Part shown: one piece after another, positions 1-7,266 of the stretch
How positions within the stretch are numbered: the stretch's first letter is position 1
Layout: each line of letters opens with the position of its first letter
DNA from: Deltaproteobacteria bacterium
GTDB taxonomy: Bacteria > Myxococcota_A > Polyangia > HGW-17 > SLPX01
Assembly (NCBI GenBank): GCA_011390535.1
Contig: JAABSF010000003.1
Span: 1 to 31,552, forward strand
Direction: 5' to 3'
Length of the DNA stretch: 31,552 nucleotides
Translations under genes and position numbers: made by a program
The notes under the pieces: model-generated
What the model saw: the letters and a program-made list of their open reading frames with translations, nothing else
Databases searched by the model: none
Told to the model about the DNA's origin: nothing

Positions 1-1
1 T

Positions 2-1432
2 CATTTATTTGCTCGACCATCTTCAGTTAAAGATGCGCTTGCCTTGGCGGTTTTAGGGTTGCTTTCGTGGCACCCTGGATGGATCCAGAGCCCGGGATTT
101 CAGTTGTCTTTTGTGACTGTAGCCTGTTTGTGTGTGGGGGGGGAGATCTTTTCCTCTTCAAAAAAGGAAGATCTTTTGTTTCAAGGACAGCATAACTTTT
201 GGAAAAAGTTTGTCCTTGTTTTTACAAACCTTTTATGGGTTTCAATTGTAGCGGGATTTGCGACGATAGGTTTAGTGGCGTTTCATTTTGGGCGAGTCAG
301 TTTTTGGGGGCTGTTGGTTAATCTTGTAGCTGTACCGGTTGTTTGTTGGGTGGTTCTGCCGCTGGCCTTTGGTTCCGTGGTAGCTGGTTTGTTTTGGCCC
401 GGCTTGGGTAACGTAGCCCTTTCATTTGCAGCCACTTTAGCTTTTTTATGTGTCGATATGTTTGAGTGGATGGCAGCTTTCATGGCCATTTCCCATATCT
501 ACGGAGAAATTCGCCATTATCAGGTTGTTTTTTACTACCTAACAATTTCATTTTTAGCTCTATGGAAACACCCCTCAACATCTTGGCGGATAGGTTTCTG
601 GGGTGCAGCAGTATCTGCTGTTTGTTTGTTTTTGACATTAGTCTTTCCCTTTCAAGGAAAACCGGATGACCCTTCTTTTACATTTATTAATCTTGGGCGC
701 GGAGAGGCGATTTTGGTTGAGTTGCCGTCAGGTCACAACATCTTAGTTGATACGGGTGAAAAGGAAACCGACACATTTGATCCATGTCGACGAATATTGC
801 TCCCTTTATTAAAAAGACGAAAAGTCCGTCGTCTGGATGTTTTGGTTATCTCTCACCCTCATATGGATCACATGGGAGGAGCGACTTGCGTGATGGATGA
901 ATTGGAGATCGGAGAGCTTTGGACAAATGGAGAACTGGACCCTGATGGACATATGTCCAAAATTATTCAAAAAGCTCAAAGAAAACAGGTTGTTGTTCGA
1001 AGGCCGGAGAAGAGACGTTTTGGAGAGGCTGTATTCTATCCTGTGCATCCCGCTGGGAGGTTATCAGGAAAAATCAGCGCGAACCCTCTTTTGGATGTGA
1101 ATGACAACTCTCTCGTTTTATTGGTAAAGCATCCGAACGGAAGGGTTTTATTGGCGGGCGACATAGGTGAGAGGGCAGAGATTATTTTGGAAAAACAAAA
1201 CATTAGAGCAGACATTCTCAAGGTGCCGCATCATGGCTCGCTCAGCTCTTCGCAGGAACAGTTTTTAAGGGCTGTGGCGCCTCAGTACGCAGTTGTCTGT
1301 GGAAAAAAACCACCACTTGGCTTTTCCCAGGTTGAAGAACGTTACAAAAAACTGGGAATCAAGCTCTATACTACCTGGCGTGATGGTGTCGTCACTTTTC
1401 TCCTGAACCGATCCGGTGTGTTTGTTAAATAG
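2..1432 (+). CDS. comEC: ComEC/Rec2 family DNA-uptake channel, C-terminal part (5' end outside window)
   Basis: The frame is open to the left edge, so the N-terminus is missing and 476 residues are visible. The first half (to about residue 215) is the end of the competence membrane domain. It has a conserved segment (RPSSVKDALALAVLG, then SPGFQLSF) and several hydrophobic helices. From about residue 225 comes the periplasmic metallo-beta-lactamase-like domain: FINLGRGEAILVELPSG, then a complete metal motif HPHMDH at about 285-290, then LLAGDIGE and VPHHGS. In known ComEC proteins the membrane part conducts single-stranded DNA across the inner membrane during transformation, and the lactamase-like domain is thought to degrade the other strand. 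The metal ligands look intact, so an active nuclease-like domain is inferred. A run of eight G lies within the membrane domain at 136-143 with the frame intact. The gene converges on the next one with a 20-base gap. Confidence 0.93.
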   Translation, partial: HLFARPSSVKDALALAVLGLLSWHPGWIQSPGFQLSFVTVACLCVGGEIFSSSKKEDLLFQGQHNFWKKFVLVFTNLLWVSIVAGFATIGLVAFHFGRVSFWGLLVNLVAVPVVCWVVLPLAFGSVVAGLFWPGLGNVALSFAATLAFLCVDMFEWMAAFMAISHIYGEIRHYQVVFYYLTISFLALWKHPSTSWRIGFWGAAVSAVCLFLTLVFPFQGKPDDPSFTFINLGRGEAILVELPSGHNILVDTGEKETDTFDPCRRILLPLLKRRKVRRLDVLVISHPHMDHMGGATCVMDELEIGELWTNGELDPDGHMSKIIQKAQRKQVVVRRPEKRRFGEAVFYPVHPAGRLSGKISANPLLDVNDNSLVLLVKHPNGRVLLAGDIGERAEIILEKQNIRADILKVPHHGSLSSSQEQFLRAVAPQYAVVCGKKPPLGFSQVEERYKKLGIKLYTTWRDGVVTFLLNRSGVFVK

Positions 1433-1452
1433 TTCATAGTCTGTTTGGTAAA

Positions 1453-2376
1453 TTAAGCTGTGGGAGGTCGATCGCGAGTCTTAATCGATTTGGAAGAAAA
1501 GCCTAAACGTTGAATGATTATCCCAGCCACAATTAAAGGTAGCCCAAGCAAGGTTGAAAGCGCCAGCGCTTCTCCAAGGACGAAGTGAATGAAAACAAGG
1601 GACAAAAAAGGAGAAAAAAATATCAGCGTGCTTACCCGGGCTGTGTTTTCGGCGGTTTTCATGGCTTTGAGCCAGAGATAGAAGGCGAGCCCCATTTCAA
1701 AAATCCCGATGTATGCTGCTCCCAAAATTCCTTTTATTGAGATCTCTAAGCGGGTATCCATAAACAACATGGCTACAAATACAAAAAAGGTGCCGAACAT
1801 GAAATTTAAAAAAAGCCCCAAGACCGGGTCTTTTTTATCACGGGTGTTAAAAATCCAATAAAATGCCCATATAATCGTTGAGACTAAAGCCAGCGCTATG
1901 CCCCATGGGTCGACAAGAGTGAAGCTTGCCAGAGAAGAGTAGCTTGAAAGTATTAAAACACCGGAATAAGAGACGAGCGCGCCTAAAAGATCTTTCTTGC
2001 CAAGTTTCTGGTTCAAAAACGGCACTGATAAAAAGGTCAGAGTCAGTGCCCAAGTGTAGTTAAGAGGTTGGGCAACTTGTGCAGGTAACCTGTCATAAGC
2101 TTCAAATAAAATAAGATAATAAAGAAAAGGGTTTAACAGCCCCAGCCACATGCTTTGCAGGAGATCTCTTCCTTTAAGTTTACACAAGAGCCTCAGTTTT
2201 TTCTGTGCAGCCAGTAACAAAAGAAGGACCAAACAAGAAACAATTCCCGAAAAGAAAAGCATTGTAGGAGGCGTAGAGTGTCTTAATGTCAACTTAAACG
2301 CGGTGGCGACGGTAGACCAAGACAACACGGCTCCCATGCCGAATAGATAAGCCCTGTAATTTCCGGCGCTTTTCAT
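1453..2376 (-). CDS. EamA/DMT-family membrane transporter
   Basis: This 307-residue protein is almost entirely hydrophobic, with about ten predicted membrane helices arranged as two EamA repeats. The first begins with MGAVLSWSTVATAFKL and the second near DPWGIALALVSTIIWAFYW. Signature spots include AQPLNYTWALTLTFLSVPFL in repeat one and the late segment ENTARVSTLIFFSPFLSLVF in repeat two. Length and layout fit the drug/metabolite transporter superfamily, inner-membrane exporters of amino acids or other small metabolites. The substrate cannot be read from the sequence. The ATG start gives a full N-terminal helix but has no clear ribosome binding site. A possible promoter lies at 2431-2458. It is divergent from rpsP and probably transcribed alone. 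Confidence 0.88.
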   Translation of the reverse strand: MKSAGNYRAYLFGMGAVLSWSTVATAFKLTLRHSTPPTMLFFSGIVSCLVLLLLLAAQKKLRLLCKLKGRDLLQSMWLGLLNPFLYYLILFEAYDRLPAQVAQPLNYTWALTLTFLSVPFLNQKLGKKDLLGALVSYSGVLILSSYSSLASFTLVDPWGIALALVSTIIWAFYWIFNTRDKKDPVLGLFLNFMFGTFFVFVAMLFMDTRLEISIKGILGAAYIGIFEMGLAFYLWLKAMKTAENTARVSTLIFFSPFLSLVFIHFVLGEALALSTLLGLPLIVAGIIIQRLGFSSKSIKTRDRPPTA

Positions 2377-2430
2377 GGATAAAGTCTACATGTTTGTTTG
2401 AGTATTGCCACGAATAAGTTTTTTTATCAG

Positions 2431-2458
2431 ATTATCTTTTTAGGCTTTTCGAAGGCAA
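2431..2458 (-). promoter_or_regulatory. Candidate sigma70 promoter for the EamA transporter
   Basis: Read on the minus strand there is TTGCCT (2458-2453), a 16-base spacer and GATAAT (2436-2431), about 55 bases before the ATG. The -10 is close to consensus and the -35 matches four of six. Only pattern matching supports it. Confidence 0.45.
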
Positions 2459-2478
2459 AAATTAGTAATATTGGTGTC

Positions 2479-2505
2479 TTGACAGGGTTTGAGGACTGAT
2501 ATAGC
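2479..2505 (+). promoter_or_regulatory. Candidate sigma70 promoter for rpsP
   Basis: A perfect TTGACA (2479-2484) is followed 15 bases later by TATAGC (2500-2505). The spacer is shorter than ideal. It sits about 100 bases before rpsP and back to back with the candidate promoter of the divergent transporter. The transcript would begin at or inside the hairpin at 2506-2546. Confidence 0.5.
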
Positions 2506-2546
2506 TTTCCTCTACTGTTCCGCTTTAATGCGGGCAAAAGAGGAAA
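2506..2546 (+). promoter_or_regulatory. Long hairpin in the rpsP leader
   Basis: TTTCCTCT (2506-2513) pairs perfectly with AGAGGAAA (2539-2546). Inside it, CCGC (2520-2523) pairs with GCGG (2530-2533) around loop TTTAAT. No T-run follows, so it is not a simple terminator. It may be a leader structure at the 5' end of the ribosomal-protein transcript. Confidence 0.4.
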
Positions 2547-2559
2547 ATTTAAAATGAAA

Positions 2560-2581
2560 AAAAGGGCCTGATGGTCCTTTT
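2560..2581 (+). terminator. Terminator-like or attenuator hairpin just before rpsP
   Basis: AAAAGGGCC (2560-2568) pairs with GGTCCTTTT (2573-2581) around a TGAT loop: nine pairs, one of them G-T. The 3' arm ends in four T, as in a short intrinsic terminator. It lies 12 bases before the GGAGG of rpsP, so it could attenuate transcription or affect ribosome access. Confidence 0.4.
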
Positions 2582-2605
2582 GTTGAGAAGTGGAGGTATA
2601 AAGTT

Positions 2606-2869
2606 ATGGCCGTCAAGCTGAGATTGGCCAGATCCGGCGCCAAGAAAAATCCTTTTTACAGAATCGTTGCCACCGATACGAGAAACCCTCGTGACGGACG
2701 GTTTATTGAGAGACTTGGGTACTACGATCCCAAAAGAAAATCATCGGCCGTGAGCATAAAGGTTAATCACGAGAGATTAGATTACTGGCTTTCGGTTGGA
2801 GCAACTCCTTCTGAGAGGGTAGCTAAGATAATAAGAACCGCCAAAAAAGAGGCGGAAGCAACGCAATAA
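2606..2869 (+). CDS. rpsP: 30S ribosomal protein S16
   Basis: The 87-residue product starts MAVKLRLARSGAKKNPFYRI, the conserved S16 N-terminus. It continues with the family features RDGRFIERLGYYDP and the late DYWLSVGATPSERV segment. The length is normal for the family. S16 binds 16S rRNA early in assembly of the small subunit. The start is well supported by GGAGG at 2592-2596, nine bases before the ATG. It opens the housekeeping block that continues with khpA, rimM, trmD and rplS. The usual upstream neighbour ffh is absent. Two hairpins in the leader suggest regulation of the operon. Confidence 0.98.
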   Translation: MAVKLRLARSGAKKNPFYRIVATDTRNPRDGRFIERLGYYDPKRKSSAVSIKVNHERLDYWLSVGATPSERVAKIIRTAKKEAEATQ

Positions 2870-2928
2870 AGATAAAAGCTTTGCTGTTTTAAGAGAGCTT
2901 TATATCGAATGCGTTTTAGGTGGGGGAC

Positions 2929-3198
2929 ATGAGCGATATAGAAGAAGAAAAAGTTCCTGAAATTTCTATGAAGGAACTCATAGAAACCATAGCAAAGGCA
3001 CTAGTGGATTATCCCGAGGATGTGGAGGTAAAGGAGGTGACAGGGGATCAGACCGCTGTAATTGAGCTTAAAGTAGCCAAAGACGACCTAGGTAAGGTGA
3101 TAGGCAAGAAAGGTCGGACAGCACAAGCCATGCGTGTGATTTTGGGTGCAGCCTCGACAAAAATCCGTAAGCTGACGGTTCTTCAAATCATCGAATAG
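2929..3198 (+). CDS. khpA: KH-domain RNA-binding protein KhpA
   Basis: This 89-residue protein has one type II KH domain. The RNA-gripping loop is GKKG within LGKVIGKKGRTAQAMRVIL at about residues 56-74. The domain is preceded by a helix matching the family (MKELIETIAKALVDYPE) and a short acidic N-terminal extension. KhpA binds RNA, often with its partner KhpB/Jag, and helps set cell division and envelope growth. The gene is commonly found between rpsP and rimM, as here. I chose the ATG at 2929 over the in-frame GTG at 2920. The purine-rich AGGTGGGGG at 2918-2926 would serve the ATG as a binding site but would be covered by the earlier start. Confidence 0.93.
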   Translation: MSDIEEEKVPEISMKELIETIAKALVDYPEDVEVKEVTGDQTAVIELKVAKDDLGKVIGKKGRTAQAMRVILGAASTKIRKLTVLQIIE

Positions 3199-3585
3199 AT
3201 TATACGGACACTGTTTTTAAAAAGTGCCTCAAAAGGGTTTAAGCTCTTTAAATGGTTGATCCGGCGCAGTATCTCATAAAGCATGGAGAGCCTGTATTGT
3301 TAAGTCTTCATGATTCAGGGGCTAGTGCCGGGGGGGGCGAGCATTCATTCAGTGCTGTCTATGTGAACATTTAAAACGGAGGGATATACTCTAGAGATAC
3401 TTCCTTCCGACAGTTGCTCTAATAGAATTGTCTCTTGTTTCAACATTTCTTTTCCAAAAACAATTCATAGCATTATCATTGTAAAAATTTTTGATATTCC
3501 TTCTTTTGATTGTTTTGTTGCTTTTATGAGCAAAGAACCTTTAGTAAAAAAGTAAAAAAGAAGAAAAAGCATCAGTAGTGAGCAA
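3199..3585. other. Long intergenic gap inside the rpsP-rimM block
   Basis: In this 387-base stretch I see no convincing gene. It contains a run of eight G at 3330-3337, a 40-codon frame without ribosome binding site (3252-3374, rejected), a TTTTTAAAAA palindrome near 3215, and an AT-rich second half that could hold a promoter for rimM. I could not pick a clear -35/-10 pair or a strong terminator. Confidence 0.6.
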
Positions 3586-4149
3586 ATGATGGATATGAAA
3601 AATAAACCGGATCGCTCTAAAGACGAAAAAAACAAGGAGACCCTTCTTTTCGGCTACATCACGAAGGAACACGGTCTCAAGGGTGATCTTCGGGTTCGCG
3701 CATGTGATGCAGGTTCTAGAAACTTGTTAGACGTCAAAAGGGTAGAATTGGCTTTTGGTGGAAATCAAAGGCTCTATCGTGTGAAAAAGGTTGTGTTTCG
3801 TCAGAAGGATTTTTTGTTGTCATTGGAGGGTGTTGATAAAAGAGGCGTGGCTGAGGGTTTTCGCGGAGCGGAGGTCAGAATTTTTAGAGAAGATCTCCCC
3901 CCTCTAGAGGAAGATGAATTTTTCTTGGCTGATGCATTGGGAGCTGAGGTGTTTGATGAGCATGGGATGAAGGTGGGAAAGTTGGTCAGGATAGAAGATA
4001 ATTCATCAGTTCCTTTGTTGGTGATAATAGGTGAAGATGAGGAGCTCCTTCTTCCTGCAAGAGCTCCTTTTATAAGGGACTGGGAAGAAAAGGAAAAGAG
4101 ATTGCTGGTTTGGATTCCGGAAAATATGCCCAAAACTCCAATAGGATAG
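3586..4149 (+). CDS. rimM: 16S rRNA processing/maturation protein RimM
   Basis: The 187-residue protein shows the RimM two-domain plan. An N-terminal beta-barrel begins FGYITKEHGLKGDLRVRA (about residues 22-40). A C-terminal PRC-barrel starts at the EDEFFLADALGAEV segment and ends with LLLPARAPFIRDW, the family's usual closing motif. RimM binds S19 and helps mature the head of the 30S subunit. It sits before trmD, the standard order. The first 20 residues are charged and outside the domain. ATG codons at 3586, 3589 and 3595 compete and none has a strong ribosome binding site, so the start is uncertain by a few residues. A promoter of its own in the 387-base gap is possible. Confidence 0.95.
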   Translation: MMDMKNKPDRSKDEKNKETLLFGYITKEHGLKGDLRVRACDAGSRNLLDVKRVELAFGGNQRLYRVKKVVFRQKDFLLSLEGVDKRGVAEGFRGAEVRIFREDLPPLEEDEFFLADALGAEVFDEHGMKVGKLVRIEDNSSVPLLVIIGEDEELLLPARAPFIRDWEEKEKRLLVWIPENMPKTPIG

Positions 4150-4252
4150 ACTTGCCGACACATTTCAGGGCTTTCTGTGAAACCCGACTTTACAAATCAT
4201 CGCAAAAAAGGATTACTAGACCTGCGGTTATTAAGAGCACAAAGGATCAACT

Positions 4253-5587
4253 TTGAAGATTTCCGTTCTTACACTTTTTCCAGAGATTTTTGATGGCTTT
4301 CTAGACGCCGGTTTAATGGGAAGAGCCCGGCGAACAGGGCTTTTAGATGTTGAGCTGGTAAACATCAGAGACTTTGCCTCTGACAAACACAGAACTGTGG
4401 ATGATACGCCTTATGGAGGAGGCTGCGGGATGATCATGAAACCCGAGCCTTTGAGCCGAGCAGTTAGGAGCACTCAAAAAGCACGAGGTGAGGCTCACCG
4501 GGTCTTTTTAACTCCACAGGGATCTTCTTTAAACGTAAAAAAAATAGTGGAGTTGGCGGGCAGAGATCATTTGTTATTTATATGCGGACGTTATGAAGGT
4601 GTAGACGAGAGGTTTAGAGAGAGCTTTGTGGATGAAGAGATCTCGTTGGGAGATTTTGTTCTGTCGGGCGGTGAGGTCGCCGCTATGGCCATAATTGAAG
4701 GTGTGGGGCGTTTGCTACCGGGCGTTATGGGCAATAAGGATTCGGCTGCTGAAGAATCATTTAGCGAGCCGCTGTTGGAATATCCACAATATACAAGACC
4801 AGCTGTTTTTGAGGGACATGAGGTTCCCGGTGTGCTTTTAAATGGAAATCATGCAGAGATCCGCAAGTGGAGGAGGATGAAGGCTGAGGAGAGAACAAAG
4901 TTAAGACGCCCTGATATTTATTCGGAATTTTGTGAGAGAACAAAAGCGGAACCCGCAGATTCTGTAAATAGTTTAAAAACGGGCACAAAGGGGATACAAA
5001 AAAACCTGTTGACTAATGATGCCTCCAGGACTTACGTTGCGCTGCTACACCATCCTGTCCTTGACAGAAACGGTCAGGTGGTTACAACTGCGCTGACGAA
5101 TCTGGATCTCCATGATATAGCCCGTGCGGCCAAAACTTTTGGCCTGGCCGGTTATTTTGTGGTAACTCCGATTCAAAAGCAGCGAGAGTTGGCGAGGCGG
5201 ATAGTCGGGCATTGGGTTGATGGTAAGGGTTGTCTGGCCAACAGCAGGAGGCGCAAAGCGCTGGATCTCGTTAAGGTGAAGGCTGATTTGGGTCAGTTGT
5301 TTGACAGCGTGAAAGAAGATCATGGTGTTGAGCCGGTTTTGATTGGGACAACAGCAAATCCAGGTCACCGTCCGGTTGTGTCTGGTTCAGAGTTGTTTAA
5401 CAGGCCGGAGGTGGTAAAACGCCCGGTTGTGTTGCTGTTTGGGACCGGATGGGGTCTCACCGACGAGATGATAGATCGAGCGGACCTTCTTATGGAGCCC
5501 ATATTGGGCCCGGGGAGTTATAATCACTTATCTGTGAGAAGCGCCGTTTCGATATACCTTGGGAGATTGTTTTCGAGGAAGCCCTAA
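4253..5587 (+). CDS. trmD: TrmD tRNA (m1G37) methyltransferase fused to a second SPOUT RNA methyltransferase domain
   Basis: The 444-residue protein has two parts. Residues 1-230 are TrmD, which methylates G37 of tRNA to prevent frameshifting: MKISVLTLFPEIF, DDTPYGGGCGM, FICGRYEGVDER, then the knot segment LGDFVLSGGEVAAM, and YPQYTRP. After a polar linker, residues about 257-444 are a second trefoil-knot domain of the COG4752/PF09936 type, starting YVALLHHPVLDRNGQVV and including LLFGTGWGLTDEM and GPGSYNHLSVRSAV. The fusion or adjacency of these domains is known in deltaproteobacteria; the target of the second domain is not established. The start is TTG, backed by AAAGGA at 4241-4246, six bases upstream; no ATG fits. 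Residue 168 is Glu (EESF), where E. coli TrmD has catalytic Asp169 (EDSF). Confidence 0.95.
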   Translation: MKISVLTLFPEIFDGFLDAGLMGRARRTGLLDVELVNIRDFASDKHRTVDDTPYGGGCGMIMKPEPLSRAVRSTQKARGEAHRVFLTPQGSSLNVKKIVELAGRDHLLFICGRYEGVDERFRESFVDEEISLGDFVLSGGEVAAMAIIEGVGRLLPGVMGNKDSAAEESFSEPLLEYPQYTRPAVFEGHEVPGVLLNGNHAEIRKWRRMKAEERTKLRRPDIYSEFCERTKAEPADSVNSLKTGTKGIQKNLLTNDASRTYVALLHHPVLDRNGQVVTTALTNLDLHDIARAAKTFGLAGYFVVTPIQKQRELARRIVGHWVDGKGCLANSRRRKALDLVKVKADLGQLFDSVKEDHGVEPVLIGTTANPGHRPVVSGSELFNRPEVVKRPVVLLFGTGWGLTDEMIDRADLLMEPILGPGSYNHLSVRSAVSIYLGRLFSRKP

Positions 5588-5591
5588 AGCA

Positions 5592-5642
5592 AGATCTCTT
5601 TGAGATCTGGGCAAACATGCTCGCAGGGCCGCCCAGGCGGTC
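5592..5642 (+). promoter_or_regulatory. Two hairpins in the trmD-rplS gap, candidate L19 leader
   Basis: AGATCTC (5592-5598) pairs perfectly with GAGATCT (5602-5608) around TTT. GGCCGC (5627-5632) pairs with GCGGTC (5637-5642) around CCAG, with one G-T pair. No T-run follows either. The structured, GC-rich stretch lies just before rplS and could be a ribosomal-protein leader or an RNase processing site. Confidence 0.35.
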
Positions 5643-5690
5643 ATTGTGAGCGCGTTTAGGTCTGCTCTTTGATGCAGGAGGATAGACGAG

Positions 5691-6071
5691 ATGAGTAATT
5701 TAAAATCTTTGGTTGAAAAAACGGAACAGAGCGGAACCCACAAAGAGTGGCCCGATTTTCGTTCAGGAGACACTGTTCGTGTCCACTTCCTTATCCGCGA
5801 AGGAGAGGGAAAGAAAGCAAAAGAGAGAATACAGGTTTTTGAAGGAGTCGTGATTAGGAGGCGTAACAAAGGATTGCGCAGCACCTTCACGGTTAGAAAG
5901 ATCTCTTATGGTGTAGGGGTGGAGAGAGTGTTTCCTTATCACTCTCCAAGAATATCTAAGCTGGAAGTTGTCTCTCATGGGATCGTGCGACAAGCCAGGC
6001 TTTACTATTTGCGGGAGCGACGCGGGAGAGCGGCCAGAATCAAAACAAGAAGGCCCGGCGCCCGCCGCTGA
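5691..6071 (+). CDS. rplS: 50S ribosomal protein L19
   Basis: The 126-residue protein carries the L19 core: FRSGDTVRVHFLIREGEKK-like beta strands, then RIQVFEGVVIRRR, FTVRKISYGVGVERVFPYHSP and ARLYYLRERRGRAARI. L19 sits at the 30S-50S interface of the ribosome. The extended basic C-terminus (TRRPGARR) is ordinary. The ATG has GGAGGA at 5677-5682, eight bases upstream. It follows trmD by 103 bases, which carry two hairpins, and is followed 16 bases later by yraN, so the three are likely cotranscribed. Confidence 0.98.
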   Translation: MSNLKSLVEKTEQSGTHKEWPDFRSGDTVRVHFLIREGEGKKAKERIQVFEGVVIRRRNKGLRSTFTVRKISYGVGVERVFPYHSPRISKLEVVSHGIVRQARLYYLRERRGRAARIKTRRPGARR

Positions 6072-6087
6072 AGAAGTCCTGCCACTT

Positions 6088-6483
6088 ATGGGTGACGAAC
6101 GAAGTCCTTCTCTGCGGAGAGCCCGCGGCCGGTGGGCTGAAGATTTGGTCTCAAACTATTTGCAGAGGGTAGGGTATGAGGTCATCTCCCGAAATTATAC
6201 TTGTCCCGGGGGGGAGCTTGATATAGTTGCAAAGCATGGGGATTTTTTGTGTTTCGTTGAGGTTAGATATCGAAGCTCAATCGATCAAGGGGAGCCGTTG
6301 GAAACGGTTCGGTACACCAAACGGTCCCGGTTGCTCTCTGCGGCCAGACACTTTCTCGCTCATCACCCTGAAATAGATCTTATGCGTCAAATTCAACGCT
6401 TCGATGTGGTGTCGGTTGTGGGAAAAGACTCTCCGGTTATTACTCTAGTGAAAAATGCGTTCGGGACGAGTGATGGGTGGTAA
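6088..6483 (+). CDS. yraN: YraN/UPF0102 family nuclease-fold protein
   Basis: The 131-residue protein matches the YraN family: RGRWAEDLVSNYLQRVGYEV, then GGELDIVAKHGDFLCFVEVRYR, and the C-terminal FDVVSVV and NAF segments. The fold is that of restriction endonucleases, with candidate metal ligands Asp in GELD and Glu in FVEVR; the position often occupied by Lys is Arg here, as in E. coli YraN. The cellular role is not established. The open frame reaches back into rplS to 5968, but the family starts near the ATG at 6088, which follows the rplS stop by 16 bases. No strong ribosome binding site is visible, so translation may depend on coupling to rplS. A run of seven G at 6208-6214 is within the gene. 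Confidence 0.88.
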   Translation: MGDERSPSLRRARGRWAEDLVSNYLQRVGYEVISRNYTCPGGELDIVAKHGDFLCFVEVRYRSSIDQGEPLETVRYTKRSRLLSAARHFLAHHPEIDLMRQIQRFDVVSVVGKDSPVITLVKNAFGTSDGW

Positions 6484-6630
6484 ACATTTTAAGTGCCTCC
6501 AGGGTTGAGTATTTCCGAGGGATTCTTTGTCTGTTAAATAAAGAAATCATGTTAAACCGAACAATGGGGATAAAATTCTCAGGATAAAGACAAAAGAGGC
6601 GGGATGGATCGGCGGTCAATGTGAGTGTGT

Positions 6631-7182
6631 TTAATTGCAGTTTGTGGGCTCAGGAACGGGTTTGCCCCGATCGTAAAATGCCGGTGGCTCTGTATCCGGG
6701 TCGATGAGAAAATCCTTGCATACACAGATGCAATTTCCTGCAAAGGCTTCCCCCTCGGCTTGCTTGTGGCACACATACTCGGCACATTCCTCGTCGTTTG
6801 CTTCCTGTGGGCCGGGGCTGCAGTCAGAGTGCTTTTCGCACTTTTTGGAGCACATTGCTTTTACGGGGTAAACGCAGCGTGTTCCGATTACGTTTCCATC
6901 GTCGTCCTCTATATCAGAGGAGATATAGGGTGGTTGACATAAGGGATCTTTTCCATCGGCTGCTTCAGGGTGTAGTTTGAAGGGCCCTTGTTGCAGACAG
7001 AGCCGGGCGATACACTCGGGAGCTTCAATGTTAAGAATAGTCACCGAAGGTTGGCCGTAAGTCTCCCTTTTGAATTCCGGGACAGGTTGCCCAACGATAC
7101 AGTAACGACCCAAGTCATTATCTTCGCAGCCGAGAGAAGCAACGAAAAGTAAACAAAAAACAACAGGAATCATTTTGCGCAT
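6631..7182 (-). CDS. Cys-rich putative outer-membrane lipoprotein, function unknown
   Basis: The 183-residue protein starts with a short basic tip and a hydrophobic segment ending in LFVASLGC, a likely signal peptidase II site with Cys19 lipidated. Asp follows at +3, not +2, so the outer membrane is a fair guess. Besides Cys19 the mature part has 14 further cysteines. They cluster in CSKKCEKHSDC and NCICVC, which resembles the many disulfide-rich lipoproteins of myxobacteria and relatives. An acidic stretch (DIEDDDGN) and a Pro-rich C-terminus complete it. I do not recognise a specific family. The ATG has GAGG about 10 bases upstream. It stands alone, convergent with yraN and divergent from the TPR cluster. 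Confidence 0.75.
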   Translation of the reverse strand: MRKMIPVVFCLLFVASLGCEDNDLGRYCIVGQPVPEFKRETYGQPSVTILNIEAPECIARLCLQQGPFKLHPEAADGKDPLCQPPYISSDIEDDDGNVIGTRCVYPVKAMCSKKCEKHSDCSPGPQEANDEECAEYVCHKQAEGEAFAGNCICVCKDFLIDPDTEPPAFYDRGKPVPEPTNCN

Positions 7183-7238
7183 AGTTTAGATCCTCACTAG
7201 ATTGAGATCCTTGAGATCCGATATATAACATTTTTTGC

Positions 7239-7266
7239 ATCTTACCTCTGTGCTGAATTAAGTCAA
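7239..7266 (-). promoter_or_regulatory. Candidate promoter for the Cys-rich lipoprotein
   Basis: On the minus strand TTGACT (7266-7261), 16 bases, then TAAGAT (7244-7239), about 57 bases before the ATG. Between it and the start lie two tandem copies of GGATCTCAA (7202-7219 on the plus strand) and a third GGATCT near 7188-7193. Confidence 0.4.

Noticed and set aside
3252..3374. 40-codon frame (starts MVDPAQYLIKHG) in the khpA-rimM gap
   Set aside because: No ribosome binding site, an eight-G run inside it, and no family that I recognise. Length is within chance.
4253..5587. Frameshift or assembly join as cause of the TrmD fusion
   Set aside because: The frame is continuous through a polar linker, both domains are complete, and this fusion type is known in deltaproteobacteria.
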